Shown: positions 1 to 8,533 of the stretch, in pieces
Numbering within the stretch: position 1 is the stretch's first letter
How the letters are laid out: each line of letters begins with the position of its first letter
Source: Pelagibius marinus
GTDB lineage: Bacteria; Pseudomonadota; Alphaproteobacteria; Kiloniellales; Kiloniellaceae
NCBI RefSeq assembly: GCF_014925385.1
Contig: NZ_JACSDK010000009.1
Location: 248,001 to 312,000, forward strand
Length of the DNA: 64,000 nt
Direction of reading: 5' to 3'
The notes under the pieces: model-generated
Database searches by the model: none
The model's input: only the letters and a program-made list of their open reading frames with translations
What the model was told of the DNA's origin: nothing
Translations under genes and position numbers: made by a program

Positions 1-261
1 GAGCGAGTAGCTCTGGAAGACGACGCCGCGGTCCGGGCCGGGACCGGCCACCGGCACGCCCTTCAGCAGCACCTCGCCGCTGTCCGGTGTGATGAGCCCC
101 GCCATGGCGGAGATCAGCGTGGTCTTGCCGGAGCCGGAAAAGCCGACGATGGCGACGAACTCGCCCTCCTCCACCGCCAGGTTGATGTCGTTCAGCACCG
201 AGGTCCTGGCGGCGCCGTCGCCGTAGGCCTTGGAGACGTTCTTCAGTTCAAGGAATGCCAT
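1..261 (-). CDS. nrtC: Nitrate/nitrite ABC transporter ATP-binding protein (partial)
   Basis: The 5' end of an ABC ATPase that energises nitrate/nitrite import at the inner membrane; about 87 residues are in the window and the rest lies beyond base 1. It starts [16 protein letters not shown] and carries a Walker A motif GFSGSGKTT near residue 40. It begins 13 bases after the permease stop and is the third gene of a leftward nrtA-nrtB-nrtC operon, which is the basis for the nitrate assignment. The NrtC versus NrtD label cannot be decided from a fragment, because the C-terminal NrtA-like extension of NrtC would be outside. The start codon ATG at 261 agrees with the family N-terminus. Confidence 0.88.
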   Translation of the reverse strand, partial: MAFLELKNVSKAYGDGAARTSVLNDINLAVEEGEFVAIVGFSGSGKTTLISAMAGLITPDSGEVLLKGVPVAGPGPDRGVVFQSYSL

Positions 262-274
262 GATCCGCGTCTCC

Positions 275-1369
275 TCACCGGTTGGCCGAGTAGGTGAACA
301 TGGTCTGCAGGGCGTACATCATGCGGTCCAGCAGCACACCGATGAGGCCGATGGTCAGCACCGCCACCATGATCTTGGCCAGCGAGGAGGAGGATCCGTT
401 CTGGAATTCGTCCCAGACGAACTTCCCGAGCCCCGGGTTCTGCGCCAGCATCTCGGCGGCGATCAGCACCATCCAGCCGACGCCCAGCGACAGGCGCAGG
501 CCGGTGAAGATCAGCGGCAGGGCCGAGGGCAGCACCAGCTTCACCACCTTGCTGGGCCAGGACAGCTTCAGCACCCGGCCGACGTTCATCAGGTCCTTGT
601 CGATGGAGGAGACTCCGTGGGCGGTGTTGATGAGGGTCGGCCACAAGGAGCAGAGCGTTACCGTCACCGCGGAGACGATGAAGGACTTGGCGAAGAGGCC
701 ATCGCTGCTGGACATCAGCGCCGAGACCACCATGGTCACCAGCGGCAGCCAGGCCAGCGGCGAGACCGGCTTGAAGATCTGGATCAGCGGATTGAGCGCC
801 GAGCTCACGCTGGGCGAGAGGCCGCAGAGAATGCCCAGCGGCACCGCCACCAGGGTGGCGATGAGAAAGCCCATGGCCACGGTCTGCAGCGAGGTGATGA
901 TCTGGTCCAGGTAGGTCGGATGGCCGGTATAGGTGCGGTGCTTCACCTGGTCGGCCTTGCCGGCGGCGATCAGCTTTTCGTTGCGCAGGTCCTGGCGCTC
1001 GTAGAAGGCGGCCTCCTTCTCGCGCTCGCGCAGATGATCGTCGTAGAGGTTCTCCACCTGCTCCCAGACCTGGACCGGGCCGGGGATGGCGCCGAGGGAA
1101 GTGTCCACCATGGGCGCCGTCTGCGCCCAGAGCGCCAGGAAGAGGCCGATGCCCAGCAGCGGCAGCACCAGGGTGCGCCAGACTTCCTTCAGGTTATGGC
1201 GCGCCGGCTCGCCGGCGGCGATCTTCAGCAGCGGGGTCAGCCAGCCCAGCGCCACCAGGTTCAGGTAGATGTCCGCTTTGGTGATGAGCGCGAAAAGTCT
1301 GGCGCGCCGCTCGGCGGCGGTCTCCTTTTCCGTGATCCCTGCGGCGCTGTCGATGTCGGTGGCCGTCAT
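275..1369 (-). CDS. nrtB: Nitrate/nitrite ABC transporter permease
   Basis: Inner-membrane permease of the NrtABC nitrate importer, 364 aa. The N-terminal ~70 residues are soluble, then a membrane segment follows ([19 protein letters not shown]). The C-terminal half is a binding-protein-dependent transport domain with the EAA-like loop around [21 protein letters not shown] placed the start at ATG 1369 ([11 protein letters not shown]) with an AAGAGAG ribosome site; upstream in-frame codons read through a GC-rich hairpin and are not protein-like. It sits between the binding protein nrtA and the ATPase. Expression is probably governed by the leader upstream of nrtA and tuned by the hairpin at 1410-1432. 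Confidence 0.93.
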   Translation of the reverse strand: MTATDIDSAAGITEKETAAERRARLFALITKADIYLNLVALGWLTPLLKIAAGEPARHNLKEVWRTLVLPLLGIGLFLALWAQTAPMVDTSLGAIPGPVQVWEQVENLYDDHLREREKEAAFYERQDLRNEKLIAAGKADQVKHRTYTGHPTYLDQIITSLQTVAMGFLIATLVAVPLGILCGLSPSVSSALNPLIQIFKPVSPLAWLPLVTMVVSALMSSSDGLFAKSFIVSAVTVTLCSLWPTLINTAHGVSSIDKDLMNVGRVLKLSWPSKVVKLVLPSALPLIFTGLRLSLGVGWMVLIAAEMLAQNPGLGKFVWDEFQNGSSSSLAKIMVAVLTIGLIGVLLDRMMYALQTMFTYSANR

Positions 1370-1409
1370 GTTTCGATCTCTCTTGGAAAAAAGTCCCGGG
1401 GAAGGAAGT

Positions 1410-1432
1410 CCCCGGGGGCCAGGCCCCCGGGG
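1410..1432. promoter_or_regulatory. Stable intercistronic hairpin between nrtA and nrtB
   Basis: Two 11-base arms, CCCCGGGGGCC and GGCCCCCGGGG, flank a single A, so a near-perfect stem of all G:C pairs forms in the mRNA between the nrtA stop and the nrtB start. There is no U-run, so it is more likely an mRNA-stability element that lets the binding protein exceed the permease than a terminator. The same arrangement recurs after two other binding-protein genes in this window. Confidence 0.6.
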
Positions 1433-1457
1433 CAGGGAAGGTCGCGGGAAGAGGGGT

Positions 1458-2852
1458 TCATCCGCCCACAACGACGTTCTGCTCGACTTTCTGGCCGCCC
1501 TTCAGGCCGATCGGAAACTGATCCAGATAGGCGTTGGGCTTGCGGCCGTCGAAGGTGATGCTGTCGATGAATTCGCTCTGCGGGTCGCGGAAGCCGTCGC
1601 TGTCCCACGGAAAGTCCGCCTCTGCGACATGGCCGTCTTCCACCAGCAGGCGCGCGGCCTTCAGGTAGATGTCCGGACGGTAGACCTGCTTGGCGACGTC
1701 GATGTACCAGCCGTCGGCCTTCTGCTCGGCGATCTGCCCCCAGCGGCGCATCTGGGTCAGGTACCAGACGGCGTCCGAGTAGTAGGGGTAGGTCGCGAAG
1801 TAGCGGTAGAAGACGTTGAAGTCCGGCACGTCACGCTTGTCGCCCTTCTCGTACTCGAAGGTGCCGGTCATGGAGTTGGCGATGACCTCTGCGTCAGCGC
1901 CGACGTATTCGGAGCGCGCGAGAATCTCCACCGCCTCCATGCGGTTGGCGTTGTCGTTCTCGTCCAGCCACTTGGCGGCGCGAATCAGCGCCTTGGTGAG
2001 GGCCAGAGTGGTGTTGGGATACTTCTCCGAGAACTCCTTGGTGATGCCGAAGACCTTTTCCGGATTGTCCTTCCAGATCTCGTAGTCGGTGATCACCGGC
2101 ACGCCGATACCCTTGAAGACCGCCTGCTGGTTCCAGGGCTCGCCGACGCAGTAGCCGCTGATGGTGCCGGCCTCCAAAGTGGCGGGCATCTGCGGCGGCG
2201 GCGTCACCGACAGCAGGGCCTCGGCCTGGATCTGCCCGGTGATGTTGTCGGGCGAATAGAAGCCAGGGTGGATGCCGCCGGCCGCCAGCCAGTAGCGCAG
2301 TTCGTAGTTATGGGTGGAGACCGGAAAGACCATGCCCATGTTGAAGGGCTTGCCCTCGGCCCGGAACTGCTCGATCACCGGCTTCAGGTAGTCGGCCTTG
2401 ATCGGGTGGACCGGCTTGCCGTTTTCCATAGGGATATGTTTTTTCATCATCTCCCAGACCTCGTTCGACACGGTGATGCCGTTGCCGTTCAGGTCCATGG
2501 AGAAGGGTGTGATGATGTGGGCCTTGGTGCCGAAGCCGATGGTCGCGGCCAGCGGCTGTCCGGCCAGCATGTGGGCGCCGTCCAGTTCCCCGGTGATGAC
2601 GCCGTCCAGCAGCACCTTCCAGTTGGCCTGGGGCTCCAGGGTGACGAAGAGGCCTTCGTCCTCGAAGTAGCCCTTCTCGTAGGCGATGGCCAAGGGCGCC
2701 ATGTCGGTCAGCTTGATGAAGCCGAACTTCAGCTCGTCCTTCTCGACGTCCAGCATCTCGGCCTGGGCCGGCGCCACGGCGGCGGCCACAGCAGCCACGG
2801 CGGCCACCCCGACCCCGAGAACAATTCCGCGCAATGTGGAAACGATGTGCAT
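1458..2852 (-). CDS. nrtA: Nitrate/nitrite ABC transporter substrate-binding protein
   Basis: Periplasmic nitrate/nitrite-binding protein of the NrtA/CmpA family, 464 aa. A Sec signal peptide (about residues 1-31, ending APAQA) precedes the mature fold, which begins [20 protein letters not shown]. The family stretches [17 protein letters not shown] and [19 protein letters not shown] are present; the latter also occurs in the regulatory paralogue nasS at 5.3-6.6 kb. The start ATG 2852 has an AGGGGA ribosome site and gives a proper signal peptide. It is the first gene of the nrtABC operon and follows a 230-base leader with an ANTAR-type attenuator. Confidence 0.95.
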   Translation of the reverse strand: MHIVSTLRGIVLGVGVAAVAAVAAAVAPAQAEMLDVEKDELKFGFIKLTDMAPLAIAYEKGYFEDEGLFVTLEPQANWKVLLDGVITGELDGAHMLAGQPLAATIGFGTKAHIITPFSMDLNGNGITVSNEVWEMMKKHIPMENGKPVHPIKADYLKPVIEQFRAEGKPFNMGMVFPVSTHNYELRYWLAAGGIHPGFYSPDNITGQIQAEALLSVTPPPQMPATLEAGTISGYCVGEPWNQQAVFKGIGVPVITDYEIWKDNPEKVFGITKEFSEKYPNTTLALTKALIRAAKWLDENDNANRMEAVEILARSEYVGADAEVIANSMTGTFEYEKGDKRDVPDFNVFYRYFATYPYYSDAVWYLTQMRRWGQIAEQKADGWYIDVAKQVYRPDIYLKAARLLVEDGHVAEADFPWDSDGFRDPQSEFIDSITFDGRKPNAYLDQFPIGLKGGQKVEQNVVVGG

Positions 2853-2939
2853 TGATGATCCCCTGTTCTCTTCTGTCTGCGGCGCCCCAAGGCCCTTGGC
2901 TCCGTCTTGCCGCCGGGGCCCGCGGGCCTGTGTGAGGCC

Positions 2940-2996
2940 AAAAAAAAGCCGCCCGACCAATCGCGCCCCGGGTTCGGGTCGCTTGGTCGAGCGGCT
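2940..2996 (-). terminator. Leader (attenuator) intrinsic terminator of the nrt operon
   Basis: On the minus strand the arms AGCCGCTCGACCAA (2996-2983) and TTGGTCGGGCGGCT (2960-2947) pair over 14 positions with one G:U, and are followed by eight Ts (2947-2940). It lies inside the nrtA leader, 88 bases before the nrtA start, so it would stop transcription ahead of the operon unless prevented. Its 5' arm overlaps the loop and 3' arm of hairpin 2 (2988-3003), so the two structures cannot coexist. Confidence 0.88.
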
Positions 2997-3003
2997 GTGC
3001 TCG
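2988..3003 (-). promoter_or_regulatory. ANTAR antiterminator hairpin 2 (hexaloop ACAGCC)
   Basis: Minus-strand CGAGC-ACAGCC-GCTCG: a 5-bp stem closing a six-base loop with A at position 1 and G at position 4, the conserved signature of RNA hairpins bound by ANTAR-domain proteins. Its loop and 3' arm are also the start of the terminator stem at 2940-2996. Stabilising this hairpin (by NasT) would therefore disrupt the terminator and allow nrtABC transcription. Confidence 0.82.
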
Positions 3004-3047
3004 GATGCTCCTGCGGCGGAGCTAAGGCTGTAAATCAGCTATGTGAC

Positions 3048-3073
3048 GGGACCGGCCGCCATTGGCCTGTCCC
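3048..3073 (-). promoter_or_regulatory. ANTAR antiterminator hairpin 1 (hexaloop AATGGC)
   Basis: Minus-strand arms GGGACAGGCC and GGCCGGTCCC pair over ten positions with one mismatch around the loop AATGGC, again a hexaloop with A1 and G4. It is the upstream half of the two-hairpin ANTAR recognition element; hairpin 2 follows 44 bases later. The protein expected to bind is NasT, encoded at 6553-7125. Confidence 0.82.
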
Positions 3074-3088
3074 CGAATGTTGCAGTGC

Positions 3089-3118
3089 ACCCTAAAGCAG
3101 CGCGAAAGAGGCTGTCAA
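3089..3118 (-). promoter_or_regulatory. Candidate promoter of the nrtABC operon
   Basis: On the minus strand a perfect TTGACA (-35, 3118-3113) is followed after 18 bases by TAGGGT (-10, 3094-3089). The -10 is weak (three of six), which is common when an activator is used. The predicted transcript start near 3082 lies just upstream of hairpin 1, giving a leader of about 230 bases. Confidence 0.5.
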
Positions 3119-3139
3119 CGAGAAATGTCTAAAATTTAT

Positions 3140-3169
3140 GCACACCTTATGTGTGCCTATGATTTAGGC
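3140..3169. promoter_or_regulatory. Overlapping inverted repeats upstream of the nrt promoter
   Basis: GCACAC-CTTAT-GTGTGC (3140-3156) is a perfect 6-bp inverted repeat. It runs directly into GCCTA-TGATT-TAGGC (3155-3169), a perfect 5-bp one. They lie just upstream of the TTGACA element in an unusually AT-rich patch, where an activator would bind. The spacing (9 bases between GCAC and GTGC) does not fit the NtrC consensus, so the bound factor is unknown. Confidence 0.4.
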
Positions 3170-3593
3170 AACTCCTCAGACCAGGGAGCGCCGCCGGGTC
3201 GAAATGGGCGAGATTCCTCCCGTTTCTGCCAGTTTTCAGCAGCCTGTCACCCCGGACAAGCGAGCGCGATCCGGGGCCTACGTAGATTCGGTCTCCCAGC
3301 GTTGCATGAAATCTCGGACCCGGGCCATTGCAGAGCAGTACATCGGCTAGAAGCCGATGATCGAACGGCGAGGGGCTAAGGCGTCTCACATGAATGCAGT
3401 TCCGAGACCTGCAGTCTCACGGCAGCAGACCAGCGAGCCCCAGTGAAACCGTCCTCCATTGTCCGGTAGGTACCAGGTAACCGACCTGCCAGCGAGACCA
3501 TGAAAACCGCCGCTGTGTGCCAAGAGGCGTCGTTAGACAAGCGCCCGCTATGTGCACTACGCTTCCGACACCAAGGAAATTCTCGCGCAAACC
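3170..3593. other. Intergenic region upstream of the hydrolase-cyclase gene
   Basis: About 420 bases without a convincing gene. It is less GC-rich than the flanks and contains one inverted repeat, CCCCGGA (3250-3256) with TCCGGGG (3270-3276), separated by 13 bases and without a U-run. No clear promoter could be assigned. Short open frames here lack ribosome sites and protein-like composition. Confidence 0.5.
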
Positions 3594-4913
3594 ATGTCGA
3601 AGGACACAATCCGCTACGCCAAGAGCGACGGCCTAAACATTGCCTATCAAGTCACCGGTCGTGGACCGCGTGAAATGGTGCTGATTTCTGGCTGGGTCTC
3701 ACATCTTCAAATGGACTGGGCCCACCCGGATCATGCCCGATTTCTGGATCGACTGGGCTCTTTTTCTCGGCTCATCCGGTTTGACAAGAGAGGCACCGGA
3801 TTATCAGACCGGCCGGGTGAGCTACCGGACCTTGAAACACGCATGGACGACGTGCGCGCAGTGATGGACGCCACACACGTCCGGCGAGCAACAATCTTCG
3901 GGTATTCGGAAGGCGGGCCGATGGCAATCCTCTTCGCCGCGACATTTCCGGAGCGTGTCGAGGCGCTGGTCATCTACGGGTCCTATGCGCGTCGCATGGC
4001 CGCCCAGGACTATCCGTGGGGCTACACCTCGGAGGAGCGCACTCGCTATGCGGATCAAGTGGAGAGCGAGTGGGGTTGGGAAAACGACATGTACCTCATG
4101 TGTCCAAGCGCAGATGCGGCGATGGCAGAGTGGTGGGGAGCGCGTGCGCGGGCATCAGCCAGTCCTGGATCCGCACGTGCCTTGATCGAAATGAATTCAC
4201 TCGTGGACGTTCGTGAGATCCTGCCGACGATCCAGGTTCCCACTCTGGTCATGCACCGCAGTGGGGATAAAGATTCCCGAGTTGAGGAGGGTCGCTTCAT
4301 CGCAGACCATATTGCTGGATCGACCTTTGTCGAGCTGGAAGGCGAGGATCACTTTGTGGCCATTAACCCGGACCAGATCGTGGATCAAGTGGAACTGTTC
4401 GTTACCGGCGAGCGAGCTACTCAGTCTACCAATCGCAAGCTGGGGACAATTCTGTTCATTGACATCGTTGATTCGACCGGCAGGGCTATCGCCGCCGGTG
4501 ACGAGCAATGGGCTTCAATACTTGGCACGTTCGAGGAAACGGTGCGGAAGGTTCTAGACAGGCATCGTGGGCGCTTCGTCAACACCACCGGTGATGGTGC
4601 CATTGCGGTTTTTGACGGTCCTGCCCGTGCAATTCGGTGCGGATGTGACATACGCGACGCGAGTCACGAGCTTGGTCTTGCGGTACGCTGCGGTGTTCAT
4701 ACCGCCGAAGTCGAGGAGCGCGGCAGCGACATTGCGGGAATCGGTGTTCACGTGGCAGCCCGCATCGCTCAGGTGGCAAGTGAGGACGAAGTCTGGACGT
4801 CGCAAACTGTAAAGGATCTGGTATCTGGATCCGGCATCCGATTTCTTGACCGGGGTGACCACGTGCTAAAGGGTCTTAGTGCACCCATGGCCTTATCGTC
4901 CGCCGTAGGATGA
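3594..4913 (+). CDS. Alpha/beta hydrolase fused to a class III nucleotidyl cyclase domain
   Basis: A 439-residue two-domain protein. The N-terminal ~270 residues are an alpha/beta hydrolase with the nucleophile elbow GYSEGG, an acid in RSGDKDSRV and a histidine in EGEDHFVAI. The C-terminal ~160 residues are a class III adenylate/guanylate cyclase: the metal aspartates are in FIDIVDST and TGDGAIAVFDG. The position usually holding Lys just before TTGDG is Asn here (FVNTTGDG), so nucleotide preference is uncertain. No transmembrane segment is seen. ATG 3594 is chosen by analogy with family starts; an in-frame GTG lies at 3552. It interrupts the nrt-nasST neighbourhood and has visibly lower GC than its neighbours, suggesting later acquisition. 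Confidence 0.85.
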   Translation: MSKDTIRYAKSDGLNIAYQVTGRGPREMVLISGWVSHLQMDWAHPDHARFLDRLGSFSRLIRFDKRGTGLSDRPGELPDLETRMDDVRAVMDATHVRRATIFGYSEGGPMAILFAATFPERVEALVIYGSYARRMAAQDYPWGYTSEERTRYADQVESEWGWENDMYLMCPSADAAMAEWWGARARASASPGSARALIEMNSLVDVREILPTIQVPTLVMHRSGDKDSRVEEGRFIADHIAGSTFVELEGEDHFVAINPDQIVDQVELFVTGERATQSTNRKLGTILFIDIVDSTGRAIAAGDEQWASILGTFEETVRKVLDRHRGRFVNTTGDGAIAVFDGPARAIRCGCDIRDASHELGLAVRCGVHTAEVEERGSDIAGIGVHVAARIAQVASEDEVWTSQTVKDLVSGSGIRFLDRGDHVLKGLSAPMALSSAVG

Positions 4914-5293
4914 AAGACGCCTGGTATTCTCTCGGTCACCTGGTTGTTCCCGCTCATCCACGCGAGAACCGGCGCCTGTGCCACCCCCGAAATACAGACA
5001 CGACGAAGTTGCAGATCATGGATTTCTTAAAGTCGACCTGAAGCAGCAAGCTTTGGGCTTGAAAATGTCGCCCTTGGGTCAGAAGCCGCTGTTGTGTTGT
5101 CAAAGAAATCATTTCAGCTGGGCAGTAAGCAGCAGGCATCCAGCCGCCATCACAGGCCAACCATCGCAAGCTGCCTCTGATCAAACCGCCTTATGCGAGA
5201 GGCCACAAAGGCAAAAGGTCCCGGCAAAAAGCTGGCGGGGACGACGGGCTTGGAGTGGCGAGGGGGAACAAACTGGCGCAGGCCATCTCTTCG
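4914..5293. other. Gene-free stretch between the cyclase gene and nasS
   Basis: About 380 bases of lower-GC sequence between convergent genes. I see no protein-like frame, no strong terminator hairpin with a U-run and no repeat. It looks like a remnant joint around the inserted hydrolase-cyclase gene. Confidence 0.4.
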
Positions 5294-6556
5294 TCACGTC
5301 GCCAGGCGCCCGCGGCCGGTCGGCGCGGCACCGGCGAGGTAGTCCTCCAGGTCGTTGGGATCGAACACAGTTCCATCAAAGAAGGCGTCCGGCCCGAGGA
5401 ACATCTTGCCGCCGCTGGAGGCCACCGGTGTTTCCACCGCCAGCGCCCCTTCGACCTTCTCGCTGGCCCCCGGCAGGTCGACTCCGGCGGGGCCCAGGGC
5501 CTCTCGGTAGAGGTCGGGGCGGAAGGCTGCGCGCACCGCCGCCAGGCGCGCCGGGCTGTGCTCCACCTGGCCGGCGCGCACCATCTGGGCGTAGATCCAC
5601 AAGGCGTAGGACCGCCAGGGAAAGGTCGCGGCCTTGCGCTGCAGGACCAGGAAATCCTCGAAGAGCCCCTGGCGGCCGTCGGGCGCGAGGGTGAGGTGGC
5701 CGTTCAGGGAACGCTCGATGATTTCCGCCGGCAGGTCCAGGTAGGGCTCGCGCGCCAGGATCTCCGAGAGGGTCACATGGTTCTCCGCCCGATCCGCCCA
5801 GAGCGCCGCCTTGTGGAGGGCGCGCAGCAGGGCGAAGAGCGTCTCCTGGTTCGATTCGGCCCACTCCTGGCGCAGGCCCAGGACCTTCTCCGCCCCGAAC
5901 TGCCAGACCCGGGCGGTGGGCAGCACGATCTCCGCCAGTTCGGCGTCAACGGCGACGCTGTTCCAGGGCTCGCCGACGCAGAAGCCGTCCAGCTTGCCGG
6001 CGCGCAGGGCGTCGACCATGAGCGGCGGCGGCACCACGACGATCTCCACCTCGCGGCCGGTCTGCAGGCCCGCGTGGGCCAGGCAGTGACGCAGCTCGTA
6101 GGCGTGGCAGGAAAAGGGAAAGGGCACGCCAAAGGTCAGCGGCGCGCCGCGCTTGCGGTGCAGCTCGCGCAGCCCCGCCGCCATCACCTCCAGCGCCTGC
6201 AGGGCGGCACTGCCGCTCTTGGGCCCGTTCTCCGGCGCGCGCAGGGCCCCCATGATTCCGGCCAGCTCGCGCGAGACCGAGATGGCGTTGCCGTTCACGT
6301 TCAGCACAAAAGGGGCGACGGCCTCGTGCGCCACCGAGCCGAGGCCGAGGCGCATGGCGATGGGCATGGGCGCCAGCATGTGGGCGCCCTCGAAGAGGCC
6401 GAAGGCCACCTTGTCGCGCACGTTCGACCAGGAGGTTTCGCGGCAGAGCTCCAGCTCCACGCCCTCGGCCGCGGCGAAATCCAGCTCGCGGGCGGCCACC
6501 AGCACCGCGGCGTCGACCAGCGGAATGAAGCCGATACGCACGTGATGCCGGCTCAA
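5294..6556 (-). CDS. nasS: Nitrate/nitrite sensor protein, NrtA-like without signal peptide
   Basis: A 420-residue member of the NrtA/CmpA binding fold that begins directly with HVRIGFIPLVDAAVLVAARE and lacks any signal peptide, so it is cytoplasmic. Shared family stretches are GAHMLAPMPIAMRLGLG and DGFCVGEPWNSVAV. NasS is known to hold NasT inactive until nitrate or nitrite binds. It overlaps nasT by four bases (TTGA: TTG start within the nasT stop region), so the two are translationally coupled. A GTG five codons downstream is an alternative start. The local NrtA leader is the obvious target of the pair. Confidence 0.9.
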   Translation of the reverse strand: MSRHHVRIGFIPLVDAAVLVAARELDFAAAEGVELELCRETSWSNVRDKVAFGLFEGAHMLAPMPIAMRLGLGSVAHEAVAPFVLNVNGNAISVSRELAGIMGALRAPENGPKSGSAALQALEVMAAGLRELHRKRGAPLTFGVPFPFSCHAYELRHCLAHAGLQTGREVEIVVVPPPLMVDALRAGKLDGFCVGEPWNSVAVDAELAEIVLPTARVWQFGAEKVLGLRQEWAESNQETLFALLRALHKAALWADRAENHVTLSEILAREPYLDLPAEIIERSLNGHLTLAPDGRQGLFEDFLVLQRKAATFPWRSYALWIYAQMVRAGQVEHSPARLAAVRAAFRPDLYREALGPAGVDLPGASEKVEGALAVETPVASSGGKMFLGPDAFFDGTVFDPNDLEDYLAGAAPTGRGRLAT

Positions 6557-7125
6557 GACAGCAGCTCCGCGGCGGTGACGATGCTCTGGGCGATCTCCGA
6601 GAGCTTCTTGCTCTGGCTCATCGCCGTCTTGCGCATCAGGGCGTAGGCCTCCTCCTCGCTGAGCCCCTTGGCCTTCATGAGGATTCCCTTGGCGCGGTCG
6701 ATGACCTTGCGCTCGGCCAGCGCCGCCTTGGTGGCCTGCAGTTCCGACTGCAGGCGCGAGAAGGTGTTGAAGCGGGTGATGGCCGTGGCGAGGATGTTCT
6801 TGATGCGCTCCTTCTTCATGCCGTCGACCACGTAGGCGCCGACCCCTGCCTCGACCGCCGCCTCGATCATCGACATGTCGCTGTCGTCGACGAACATGGC
6901 GATGGGGCGGCTGACCAGGCGCGAGACCTCGAACATCTGCTCCAGGACGTCGCGGTTGGGATTTTCCAGGTCGATGAGGATGACGTCGGGCGCGAGCTCG
7001 CTCAGCCGCTCGAGCAGCCCGGACATCTCGGAAATGTGGTGGATGTCACGGTAGCCGGCGTCGCGCAGGCCCTCCTCAATGACATCCGCGCGGTCCGACT
7101 GCGGGTCGACCACGGCGATCTTCAT
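6553..7125 (-). CDS. nasT: ANTAR-domain transcription antiterminator
   Basis: A 190-residue protein with an N-terminal receiver-like domain (MKIAVVDPQSDRADVIEEGL; central VILIDLENPNRD) and a C-terminal ANTAR RNA-binding domain (about residues 125-185, KVIDRAKGILMKAKGLSEEE). The receiver is atypical: the second N-terminal acidic residue is not a DD pair and the usual conserved Lys region reads AYVVDGMKKERI. NasT binds paired hexaloop hairpins and prevents leader termination. The exact RNA element is present upstream of nrtA (2940-3073). ATG 7125 matches the family N-terminus. It is followed by coupled nasS. Confidence 0.93.
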   Translation of the reverse strand: MKIAVVDPQSDRADVIEEGLRDAGYRDIHHISEMSGLLERLSELAPDVILIDLENPNRDVLEQMFEVSRLVSRPIAMFVDDSDMSMIEAAVEAGVGAYVVDGMKKERIKNILATAITRFNTFSRLQSELQATKAALAERKVIDRAKGILMKAKGLSEEEAYALMRKTAMSQSKKLSEIAQSIVTAAELLS

Positions 7126-7230
7126 CGTCGATAAACTGTTAGACACCCTGACCCATCCCATGCCGGCTTTGCCTTGCCGGCCTTGTGCTGATGGGCGGCT
7201 CCTCCCCGAGATGCCTTTTTGTTTTGCTAA

Positions 7231-7260
7231 TAACAAGCGCAGGAGAGCGGCAAGGTCAAG
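7231..7260 (-). promoter_or_regulatory. Candidate promoter of nasTS
   Basis: Minus-strand TTGACC (7260-7255) and TGTTAT (7236-7231) are separated by 18 bases, ahead of nasT and after the nnrS stop. The predicted start near 7224 leaves a leader of about 100 bases containing the pair GCCGGC/GCCGGC around an 8-base loop, not an A1/G4 hexaloop. Confidence 0.4.
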
Positions 7261-7327
7261 CGGCAGGACGGTCGGCCCAGCAGACCAGCGCGAAAACGGG
7301 AGCAGGCCGCCGCTTGGCGCCCCGGCG

Positions 7328-8533
7328 TTAACCCTTCGCGCGATGCCCCGATAGGTAGAGCGGCGCGTAGCGCAGCACGAAGAGCCCGAAGGCCGCGGTC
7401 CACAGCGCCCCGGAGGCATGCAGCAGGGGCATGTAGGCCTCCAGCGCCAGCGAGGCCACGACCCGCAGCGCCGCGGCCCCGTTGACCAGCAGATAGACCA
7501 TCGTCGTCCAGCTGTCCGCCGTCAGCGCCCGGCCGCTGTGACCCAGGCTCGCCCGGGTCATCACCGCCAGCGTCATGGCGCCGATGGCCCCGGCGGTCAG
7601 TGCGTGCAGCCCGGCGGTCGTCGCCGGCACCTCCGGCACCACGATGCCCAGCGCCAGCAGCATGAGTCCCAGCGGCACCCAGAGGAAACCCAGGTGCAGG
7701 CTCCACAGCAGCGGCTCCGGCAGGCTGCGCAGCCCCTGCCAGCGGGCCAGGCGCATGGCGTTGAGGACACCGGCCAGCAGCAGCAGGCCGCCCACCACGG
7801 CGTGGTCCGGCAGGGCCACCCAGGCGACCAGCGAGATCGCGGTGACCAGCAGGCAGAGCTTGTCGAAGCTGCCGAAGGGCAGCGGCATCGTTGTCGCGCC
7901 GCGCTTGGCCAGCCAGTTGCGGGTGAAGCTGGGCAGGATGCGCCCGCCGATGAGACAGATGAGCATGATCACCGCGGCCACCCCCAGGCGCTGCCCGGCC
8001 GACCCTGAACTCAGCAGACCCGCCGCCTCCAGGTGGGTCAGGGCATTGGCGGCGAGCAGCACGGCGAGCGCCAGGGGAAGCGGCAGGTTGCGCCAGTTGC
8101 GCCCGGCGACGATCTCGCGCAGCGCCAGGGCCAGCAGCAGTAGGGGAAAAGCCAGGTCGAGCACGGCGGTCGGCAGGGCGCCGAGCAGGCCGGAGACCGC
8201 CATGGCGAGGCGGCCCAGCAGCCAGCAGCCGGCCAGCACCATCAGCGCCGTCCCCTGCACCGGCAGGCGCCCCGTCCAGTTGGGCACGGCCGTCAGCAGG
8301 AAGCCGGCGATGACCGCGCCGGCGAAGCCGAAGATCATCTCGTGGGCGTGCCAGGCCAGAGGGCCGAAGAGCAGCGGCAACTCGAAGGCGCCCAGGAACT
8401 GGCCCAGCCACAGCGGCAGGGCCAGAGCGGCCCACAGACCGGCAGCGAAGAAAAAGGGCCGGAAGCCTTGGCGAAAGAGAGCCGGACCGTTGTAGTCCCG
8501 GCGCCGGTCCAGGCCCGACTCACCGCTGCTCAT
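7328..8533 (-). CDS. nnrS: NnrS family heme-copper membrane protein
   Basis: A 401-residue polytopic membrane protein (about 12 hydrophobic segments) starting near FRQGFRPFFFAAGLWAALAL, the typical NnrS N-terminus, with WHAHEMIFGFAGAVIAGFL and LTAGAIGAMTLAVMTRASLG further on. NnrS proteins bind heme and copper and protect against nitric-oxide stress during nitrate respiration. It is the last gene of the nar operon and overlaps the hemerythrin gene by four bases (ATGA). The conserved histidines of WHAHE and of LHALTAGAIG are visible. Confidence 0.9.
   Translation of the reverse strand: MSSGESGLDRRRDYNGPALFRQGFRPFFFAAGLWAALALPLWLGQFLGAFELPLLFGPLAWHAHEMIFGFAGAVIAGFLLTAVPNWTGRLPVQGTALMVLAGCWLLGRLAMAVSGLLGALPTAVLDLAFPLLLLALALREIVAGRNWRNLPLPLALAVLLAANALTHLEAAGLLSSGSAGQRLGVAAVIMLICLIGGRILPSFTRNWLAKRGATTMPLPFGSFDKLCLLVTAISLVAWVALPDHAVVGGLLLLAGVLNAMRLARWQGLRSLPEPLLWSLHLGFLWVPLGLMLLALGIVVPEVPATTAGLHALTAGAIGAMTLAVMTRASLGHSGRALTADSWTTMVYLLVNGAAALRVVASLALEAYMPLLHASGALWTAAFGLFVLRYAPLYLSGHRAKG

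Noticed and set aside
230-1558. Long plus-strand frame opposite nrtB/nrtA
   Set aside because: Its product is rich in His, Arg, Gln and Gly with no family features; it is the antisense shadow of high-GC genes. The same applies to the other long opposite-strand frames across the nar, pdh and gal regions.
3140-3156. Possible NtrC site upstream of nrtA
   Set aside because: GCAC and GTGC are present, but nine bases separate them instead of seven, so the consensus is not met.
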